Shown here: positions 57,987 to 64,000 of the stretch, in pieces
Layout of the letters: each line of letters starts with the position of its first letter
How positions within the stretch are numbered: the first letter of the stretch is position 1
Source of the DNA: Trichomonas vaginalis G3
Lineage: Eukaryota; Parabasalia; Trichomonadida; Trichomonadidae
Reading direction: 5' to 3'
Length of the DNA stretch: 64,000 nucleotides
Assembly: GCF_026262505.1 (NCBI RefSeq)
Contig: NC_067205.1
Location: forward strand, 26,862,556-26,926,555
Translations under genes and position numbers: made by a program
Notes under the pieces: model-generated
Database searches by the model: none
Seen by the model: the letters and a program-made list of their open reading frames with translations, nothing else
What the model was told of the DNA's origin: nothing

Positions 57987-58925
57987 TCACAACCGTTTTA
58001 CATGAATTGTACGATGTATATTTGAAATCCTAAACAGTTTTGTAGCTTCTATTTCTTCTTTTAGTACATCGAATGTTTTAACAATGCCGAAAGTTTCTTT
58101 ATACTTCTTCTTGACGTCAGATAATAGGAAATCGTCAGCTGTTGGATAGTTTTTGTTCAGAAATTCTAACATGTCCATTTTATCTTCTGCTGGTTTCTCT
58201 GCTTCTTTCTTTAAGTCAGCATAGTCGTTTCTCATTCTTTCTATCTCTTTGACGGAGTAGTTATATTTCCTCATTGCCGCTTTACATTTAGAACATTGCG
58301 GGTTCATTTTTGCGTTATACATTGAAATAAAACCAGCTAAAACAACTAAAGCGTCAATTGCTCTCTTCATCTCAAACATAGCGGGTCTTATCTGTTCATT
58401 CCATACCTTACCTCTTCTATCTTTATCTCTTATTTCCCAAACACATTCAGCAACTAACGAAACAAAGTTGTCGTAGGTCTTAAATTCTTCAGATTTATAT
58501 ATGTCAGAAACATTCTTATATACCATGTCGCAATCTTTGTCCATAACCTTATGGTTGCAATGAAATCCTAGAAACTCATAATTTACCTTTCGTATGAACT
58601 TCTTTATTTCTACTGAGTCAGTTGGTTTCACTTCTATTTCATCGAATTCAGGAATAGTGAGTTTTTGTTGTTGGATTTCAGGTAGTTTAGGCAAATGGTC
58701 GATGAGGTCCTGCATTTCATAAAGATACTGTTCATTTGTTTCATCTTTCGCACTACAGTCTAAATTACTTGTTAAAAGTTCTTGCTTTATCTTCTGGATT
58801 TCTGTTTCAAAAGTATATGAAGAAGGAATGAAGCTTTTCATTTCTACTAACATTGACGTAGGATTCATGACTAACGAGTTTGGTGCTGTTGTTTGAATTG
58901 TTGTAGAACCTATTGTTGAAATCAT
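57987..58925 (-). CDS. element unknown protein, 312 residues
   Basis: Looks whole. The N-terminus is Ser/Thr-rich (MISTIGSTTIQTTAPNSLVM). A mainly helical body follows, with a conserved-looking region FIRKVNYEFLGFHCNHKVMD, a segment CVWEIRDKDRRGKVWNEQIR, and one CxxC pair (NPQCSKCKAAM) that could be half of a metal site. The C-terminal part is charged and helical (MLEFLNKNYPTADDFLLSDV). Upstream on its strand is the AT-rich promoter cassette repeated four more times in this region. No family recognised. Confidence 0.65.
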   Translation of the reverse strand: MISTIGSTTIQTTAPNSLVMNPTSMLVEMKSFIPSSYTFETEIQKIKQELLTSNLDCSAKDETNEQYLYEMQDLIDHLPKLPEIQQQKLTIPEFDEIEVKPTDSVEIKKFIRKVNYEFLGFHCNHKVMDKDCDMVYKNVSDIYKSEEFKTYDNFVSLVAECVWEIRDKDRRGKVWNEQIRPAMFEMKRAIDALVVLAGFISMYNAKMNPQCSKCKAAMRKYNYSVKEIERMRNDYADLKKEAEKPAEDKMDMLEFLNKNYPTADDFLLSDVKKKYKETFGIVKTFDVLKEEIEATKLFRISNIHRTIHVKRL

Positions 58926-60288
58926 ATCTTTTATACAAAATAAAAAAAATAAATAAAATAAAACTAACTTTATTTTTTATTTCGGGAAAATTCATGAAAA
59001 TTCAAGAGGTGAAAAAAGAGGTGAAAAAACAGGTGAGATCTCACCTCTTCACCTAAACATTATTTTTGGGTCCTTTACACTCATTACGATGAAGTCTTGA
59101 CAAAACATTTACGAAGAAGTCTTGACAAAACATTTACGAAGAAGTCATGACAAAACATTTACGAAGAAGTCATGACAAAACATTTACGAAGAAGTCATGA
59201 AAATTCAAGAGGGTAGAAATGAGGTTAGAAAACGTGTTAGAAAACGTGTTAGATCTAACATTCTAACATAAACTTTATTTTTGGTGTAAATTTCATGATT
59301 TTCGAGAGTTTTAGACCATGTTAGAAAACGTGTTAGATCTAACCATCTACCCGACATTCTCGTCAAATACAAAAAATGACACTTTTTCATTAGATAACTG
59401 TTATTTTTTGACGAAGTGAAGGTTTACACTTCGTCAAAAAAATCCCTGAAATCATATCTTTTATACAAAAAAATACAAAAAATGACACTTTTTCATTAGA
59501 TAACTGTTATTTTTTGACGAAGGGAAGGTTTACACTTCGTCAAAAAAATCCCTGAAATCATATCTTTTATACAAAAAAATACAAAATAAAACTAACTTTA
59601 TTTTTTCTATCTTAAGGAAATTCATGAAAATTCATGAGGTTAGAAAACGTGTTAGAAAACGTGTTAGATCTAACATTCTAACATAAACTTTATTTTTGGG
59701 TCCTTTACACTCATTACGATGAAGTCTTGACAAAACATTTACGAAGAAGTCTTGACAAAGCATGTACGAAGAAGTCTTGACAAAACATTTACGAAGAAGT
59801 CTTGACAAAACATTTACGAAGAAGTCTTGACAAAACATTTACGAAGAAGTCTTGACAAATTCAAGAGGGTAGAAATGAGGTTAGAAATGAGGTTAGATCT
59901 AACCATCTACCCGACATTCTCGTCAAATGAAAAAAATGACACTTTTTCATTAGATAACTGTTATTTTTTGACGAAGTGAAGGTTTACACTTCGTCAAAAA
60001 ATCCCTGAAATCATGTCTTTACATACAAAATAAAACTAACTTTATTTTTTATTTCGGGAAAATTCATGAAAATTCACGAGGTGAAAAAAGAGGTGAAAAA
60101 AGAGGTGAGATCTCACCATCTACCCGACATTCTCGTCAAATACAAAAAAATGACACTTTTTCATTATATAACTGTTATTTTTTGACGAAGTGAAGGCTGA
60201 CACTTCGTCAAAAAAATCCCTGAAATCATGTCTTTTATACAAAATAAATGAAATAAAACTAACTTTATTTTTTCTATCTTAAGGAAAT
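58926..60288. repeat. array of promoter, palindrome and hairpin cassettes
   Basis: About 1.35 kb without a real gene. It holds: copies of the minus-strand promoter phrase (plus-strand AACTAACTTTATTTTTT) at about 58962, 59590, 60034 and 60257; hairpins TTTTTTGACGAAGTG.../CACTTCGTCAAAAAA at about 59404-59441, 59511-59547, 59964-60000 and 60179-60217; 25-bp repeats ACGAAGAAGTCTTGACAAAA at 59,100-59,190 and 59,715-59,860; and six AGATCT-centred palindromes. The cassettes are shuffled rather than simple tandem copies. Confidence 0.85.
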
Positions 60289-60609
60289 TCATGAAAATTC
60301 AAGAGGGTGAAAAAAGAGGTGAAAAAACAGGTGAGATCTCACCTCTTCACCTAAATTATATTTTTGGTCCGGGAACAACTTTCTCTCAATTGGAGCTGTG
60401 GCATACTCTTTGCGTAAACGGTTCAGACCTTCTTCGAAGTCTTGGTCTCTCTTCGATTTGGACTGAGATTGGAATTGCTGGGGTGGGTAGTAACCTTGAG
60501 GTGGAAATTGGTAGAAATTCGGAGGTACTTGCTGGAACTGAGGTGCAGGGGCTGGTGCTTTAGGTTCCTCTGGTTTGGGAATGGACTCGGTTAGTGGAAC
60601 GTCGGACAT
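60289..60609 (-). CDS. element Pro/Gln-rich small protein, MSDVPLTE type
   Basis: 106 codons: MSDVPLTESIPKPEEPKAPA, then a Pro/Gln/Tyr-rich stretch (FPPQGYYPPQQFQSQSK) and a charged helical segment (RDQDFEEGLNRLRKEYATAP). The last residues read into the palindromic cassette and may be extraneous. It is paralogous to the 25-residue ORF at 55445-55522. Low-complexity Pro/Gln proteins of this kind are often virion or matrix linkers, but nothing here proves that. Confidence 0.5.
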   Translation of the reverse strand: MSDVPLTESIPKPEEPKAPAPAPQFQQVPPNFYQFPPQGYYPPQQFQSQSKSKRDQDFEEGLNRLRKEYATAPIERKLFPDQKYNLGEEVRSHLFFHLFFHPLEFS

Positions 60610-61975
60610 CCGTTTGTGTCCTGTCGGAAGGAAAAACTTTTCCTGTCGGATGGAAAATTTTTTCCTGTCGGAAGGAAAAACTTAGGGTTGTTAGATTCCC
60701 GACGATAGGTGTCTTGGAAGATTTGCCTGGTGTCATCATAGTGTCTTTAAATCAAAAATTTTATTTTGGAGTTAGTTTTATTGATTTTTCAATAAAAAAC
60801 ATTTCTAAAACAAGAAAATAAAACGATAAAATATTTATATTTTATATAAGGATCTTATATATTTAAAATAAATATCATTTTATTTTTTTCATTGGTGTCT
60901 GTCAAACCATAATACACTATTCAAAAATTCAATGTGTCTTGCGGTTTCAAAAGACACCTTCAAATTGAACGATAGCACAGACACTATTGAATTTTACCCA
61001 TTGTATTTAGTTTTTACCCTTTTTATTTTTAAGAATTAATGACTGAAACAGTCGTTTTGCTATGACCTCAATCACTTTTATTTATTATTTTAAATATTAT
61101 TTAATTTTATTATTTGAATAGGCCAACTTATATTTGAGAAGCTCAATTTGAGACCACTTAATACATTGAAATATCATAAATATTGAAATATTAAAAAGTG
61201 TATTTCAAAATATTGAAATTATAAAAATTTATAATACTGAAATTGAGACAAATTAATAAATTCAATGTGTTTTTTTGAAATAACTCTCAAATATTATTTT
61301 TTTGTTTATTTAATGATGAATAAATATGATTGCTTTAGTCAATCATAAAAACTAATTTAAGTTTAAAATAATGAAAGGATAATTTGATCGTTTTTTAAAA
61401 TACAATTATTTTTGATGATTTGCAAGAATCTTTGAAAAGAATATAATATAGGTTCTATTTTTGTAAAATTTATCCAAATCATGTATGACATAAATTACGA
61501 TTAAAACGATGAAAGAACCAAAAAGTGTGTTTTGTGTTTTGTTGTTGCGTGTTGGATGCGGGATCCTGTTATTTCCGAAATCGACAAAAAATTTGGAAAT
61601 TTAATTTCCGAAATCGAAATTATATTAATGTTTTTAATATTCTTATATCAAAAGGATTAAAGTTCATTAAGAGAAAAACAATTCTTCTTCTTCAATCTAT
61701 TGGCGCATTTATTTCTACACGCCAATAAGGAAGGGAAAATTATAAGACACCATGGTGTCTTCAAAACGCTAATTTTTGATATTTTTAACAACCCTAGAAA
61801 AACTTTTTCTGAAGTTCGACCAAAAAGTTCTCAATTTTCGAAAATTTGAATGGTTTACGGACGGACAACTGGAAGAGTTCTTCCTGTCGTCGGGAAAAAT
61901 TTTTCCCTTTGTCCGGAAAATTTTTTCCAGTTGTCGGGAAAATATTTTCCTGTCGGATGGAAGGACTCGGAATGC
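60600..61975. repeat. second GTCGGAAGG-type array module, split by a transposon
   Basis: The left part (60,610-60,682) and right part (61,797-61,971) correspond to the continuous module at 55,534-55,828, including the unique AAAGTTCTCAATTTTCGAAA spacer. It divides the minus-strand MSDVPLTE gene from the plus-strand MPEGFDEAIYLIE gene. Confidence 0.85.
60683..61796. mobile_element. hAT-like non-autonomous DNA transposon, 1114 bp
   Basis: Ends are TAGGGTTGTTA and, at the right, its exact inverse TAACAACCCTA (11 of 11). GAAAAACT flanks it on both sides (60675-60682 and 61797-61804), an 8-bp duplication; the uninterrupted paralogous site near 55,600 has one copy of that sequence. TAGGG fits the hAT end pattern. 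GGTGTC/GACACC hexamers cluster near both ends (for example AGACACCATGGTGTCT near 61,745), like hAT subterminal transposase-binding motifs. No transposase is encoded; the open frame at 61525-61728 is unremarkable. Confidence 0.9.
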
Positions 61976-62331
61976 CAGAAGGATTTGACGAGGCAATTTA
62001 CCTAATTGAAATTAACGACTGCGTAAAAGACTACTTGCGCAAGGTCATGAAGCCCAAGGTCAAGTTCACCAGTATTTCTGGAAGGTCTACACTTCAGCTC
62101 GAGACTTCGACTGGAATTCCAATTGAGGTACCAGACGGGACAGCCTACGACGACATAAAGCAAGCAAAGAAGGAAGCCATTATAAAGTTCTTTGCCAAGC
62201 GTCCTTGGATACTACTTCCAAACAGAGAGAGTCCAATTCCACGAATTATACAAATTCTCAGAGCACTGTTCCACTTCTCTGGTCAACCATTCTACATAAC
62301 CTGTGAAGGCGACATCCAACCAGTTCAGTAA
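61972..62331 (+). CDS. element protein of the DEAIYLIE family, 119 residues
   Basis: Looks whole from the ATG at 61972: MPEGFDEAIYLIEINDCVKD, then a Lys-rich segment (LRKVMKPKVKFTSISGRSTL), a Pro/Asp turn (IPIEVPDGTAYDDIKQAKKE) and an end with FHFSGQPFYITCEGD. GC content is higher than its neighbours. It is the fullest member of the short-ORF family, and the other two may be truncated duplicates. Function unknown. Upstream sequence in the same frame is array and not part of the gene. Confidence 0.6.
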   Translation: MPEGFDEAIYLIEINDCVKDYLRKVMKPKVKFTSISGRSTLQLETSTGIPIEVPDGTAYDDIKQAKKEAIIKFFAKRPWILLPNRESPIPRIIQILRALFHFSGQPFYITCEGDIQPVQ

Positions 62332-62520
62332 ACCTTAACGTTTAGAGTAAAAACATTTTTTTATGTTTTTTTTGTGAAAGTGTCAAAAATAAATTGTTTC
62401 ATGAGTTTTCTACGATGTTAGAAAAGTGGTAGAAAACGTGTAGATCTAACATGCTAACATAAACATTATTTTTTCAATACTTTTTCAGCACTTTTCCGTA
62501 GTTATATATGAAAGACAATT
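62332..62520. promoter_or_regulatory. intergenic with a degenerate GTTAG-type palindrome
   Basis: Around 62,415-62,465 a run of GTTAGAAAA-like half-sites ends in GTAGATCTAAC and CTAACATAAAC, a weakened member of the AGATCT palindrome family. It shows that this stretch is still part of the same element. Confidence 0.6.
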
Positions 62521-62531
62521 CGAGATAAAAG

Positions 62532-63334
62532 TCATAGTACAATGGAATAATATGTGCACACCATTTGTTGTGAACCAAACTTGAAAGTCAGAGAAACTGT
62601 TACTAGAGGTGGTTCGTAGAATTTAGAAGCAAAGTCATAAAGGTCCTTACCAATACATAGAAAACTATTGTTGCTTGAACTGAAACTTGCATGACACATA
62701 ACATTTTGAGGGTCAAACACGTTTCTATAAACTGTCAAATCTGCTGGTGGAAGTATAAATTTAAATGGACCATCTGGTGGTAATGGTTCGTTCTGGTTTA
62801 GTAACCGAAGAAATTGTGCCCAAGAACGTTTGTCTACTTTCCAAAATAAAAAACTCTGTATCTCTTGGAGGGTTAATTTCAATCTTTTGAAATGAAACGG
62901 TGGAGTTCATCTTGTCATATTCTAGTTTCAGATAGTATGTTCCATTTAGTAAAGAGTCGTATTTTTCTTGAAATTCCCAATAATATTTGTTCATTTGAGT
63001 TTGAAAGTCATTTAGAGTTTTCTCAAGACTTTCGTCTGAACGAACTGTAAAGATTCTCATTTCGTCAAATTTGTCTATTAGACCATCAGAACCTTTATAC
63101 TGCCCATGAAAATATACTGCGAACATAAATGCGTTAGTTCTATTTGAAAACAAAACTCTTCTAAATGCTATTGCTTTGCATCTGAAGACTTTGAAGCCAA
63201 CGAATTGGATAGTCAAACCTGTATGCTCGGGATGAAATTTCTTCATCTGAAATAGTCCTACCAGCATTTGTAAAGATATAGTCTAACGGTTTTGTATCTG
63301 CTACTTTTGTTCTTTGTTTTCAACCTGAAGCATT
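62532..63334 (-). pseudogene. element unknown minus-strand protein
   Basis: A region of about 265 codons read on the minus strand from MLQVENKEQK to the end VCTYYSIVL. Recognisable stretches include FRRVLFSNRTNAFMFAVYFH, DKFDEMRIFTVRSDESLEKT and FKFILPPADLTVYRNVFDPQ. It looks beta-rich and soluble. I do not recognise the family. Broken, about two breaks. Confidence 0.45.
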
Positions 63335-63484
63335 TAATATATGTAAAATAATTGTTTTAAAATGGTATGCCATATAGCTTCTTGAATTTGTTAAGAAGTA
63401 TTTGAACGTATTTTCCATCTGTATCTCTAGTGTTTACATAAGCATAGCCCGCCTTAGTAAAATATACTTGTAATTTCCTATAGT
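63335..63484. other. short gap between minus-strand element genes
   Basis: No separate gene that I can support; contains the promoter region of the gene to its left. Confidence 0.35.
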
Positions 63485-64000
63485 TTACGCCGGTAAAAAG
63501 TAGAAAGAGTCTTGTTCTTCGCTATAGTAGTAAAACTCAAACGTATGCTTGCCATAGTCTGTAATTTCAATTGTTTCATCTTCTAGTTCGTCGACAAATT
63601 CGAATACAATATCTCCAAATTTGCCTTTGTTCTTATTGTTTTCAGAACGAGTGACCCAACGTAAGTTTTCAAGTCTATTGTCGTTTCTTATATGGTTTAT
63701 ATGGTCTACAAAAGGTAAATTGTTAGGATTCAGTATAAAATGAGTGCAATGACAACATGTTTAAGATAGTGTTTTCCACCCATCTTCATAATAGCATATC
63801 CGTCATTTCGCTTCCCATCGCTTAAAACTCTTTTTGTCTTTTTGTTTCTGACTTCAAATGACTCACAACAGTGAATTTCATATTTCTCATCTAACAAACA
63901 AGTTTCCTTCAACTTGAGGTTCACTAACATTCGAAAGGCATGTCCATAAGACGTTCTTCTTCTAACCTCTCTAGTCTGTTTGGATAATTTGCACGTGCTG
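63485..64000 (-). pseudogene. HNH homing-type endonuclease, runs off the window edge
   Basis: The minus strand carries an HNH core of the NUMOD4-associated type: VDHINHIRNDNRLENLRWVT, preceded by a KRNDGYAIMKMGGKHYLKHV segment with the histidine helix typical of the fold and followed by SENNKNKG. The stretch before it (FEVRNKKTKRVLSDG) resembles the small DNA-binding modules of phage and giant-virus HNH enzymes. The C-terminal 50 residues are acidic and end in FYFLPA. The start lies beyond 64000. Such genes are common passengers in DNA viruses and their relatives. Broken, about one break. Confidence 0.75.

Larger units (their letters stand above)
47134..64000. mobile_element. Polinton/Maverick-like element, segment C (cleanest copy, continues past window)
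   Basis: Starts abruptly inside the structural-protein gene, at a point matching 24,728 of segment A, and runs rightward through the full module. It then extends about 3.3 kb beyond where A stops, through a hAT-like insertion, a small gene and an HNH endonuclease gene. Several genes look whole; others are broken, roughly a dozen breaks over the coding part. The right terminus is not in the window. No protein-primed DNA polymerase or integrase is seen, so the replication and integration genes, if any, lie further right or are absent. Confidence 0.85.

Noticed and set aside
59090-59870. CRISPR-like spacing of 25-bp repeats
   Set aside because: Units are directly adjacent without unique spacers, and the organism is eukaryotic; these are plain tandem repeats.
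22682-64000. Retrovirus-like or LTR element
   Set aside because: No reverse transcriptase, RNase H, gag-type protein or LTR pair is seen; the gene set is that of capsid-bearing DNA elements.

Overview
The window reads as nuclear DNA of a parabasalid, most likely Trichomonas vaginalis or a close relative. It is AT-rich, genes appear intronless, and several starts have a TCA-type initiator within about 20 bases of the ATG. The host genes include a hydrogenosomal succinyl-CoA synthetase beta subunit with a short cleavable-looking presequence, a small R2R3-type Myb protein, a TM9SF/EMP70 membrane protein and a member of the trichomonad BTB-like/F5-8C-like repertoire. These calls are recognition by eye; no database search was run.

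Positions 1-22,660 are host chromosome. In order they hold: an AT-rich gene-free stretch; succinyl-CoA synthetase beta (minus); tRNA-Trp(CCA) (minus); two small unknown genes around a hairpin-rich, inverted-repeat-rich stretch; a coiled-coil gene split by one in-frame TGA; a nonaspanin (TM9SF); a Myb gene (minus); a BTB-like/F5-8C-like pseudogene split by a 922-bp DNA transposon with a clean 8-bp target duplication; and a 1003-residue type I surface-type membrane protein.

Positions 22,682-64,000 are one Polinton/Maverick-like or Polinton-like-virus element, seen in three staggered segments. Segment A (22,682-38,245) starts at the left end. Segment B (38,246-47,133) jumps back and re-runs the middle with very many small differences. 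Segment C (47,134-64,000) jumps back again, re-runs the element cleanly and continues rightward past the window. Gene order is: small basic protein; coiled-coil and repeat-rich structural protein; candidate double-jelly-roll major capsid protein; small minus-strand gene; two small genes; candidate minor capsid (penton) protein; D5-like SF3 primase-helicase; small gene; minus-strand lysine-rich gene; FtsK/HerA-type packaging ATPase; minus-strand KilA-N/MSV199-like protein; tRNA-like sequence; minus-strand 312-residue protein; array of promoter and palindrome cassettes; a hAT-like insertion; a further small gene; and an HNH endonuclease gene running off the edge. No protein-primed DNA polymerase or integrase is visible in the window. 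The staggered layout and the indel-dominated differences in B suggest uncollapsed long-read assembly rather than three genomic copies, but this cannot be settled from sequence alone.

The most unusual signal is in the element's non-coding DNA. Between 57.7 and 60.4 kb there are ten AGATCT-centred palindromes in two families (GGTGA half-sites and GTTAG half-sites) with the same 12-bp half-site geometry, dropped into the same flanking context. Nearby are three different tandem arrays placed in front of paralogous short ORFs beginning with a DEAIYLIE-type motif, and a tRNA-like sequence with Pol III box A, box B and a T-run. This looks like a regulatory cassette system of the element that known Polinton gene content does not explain.
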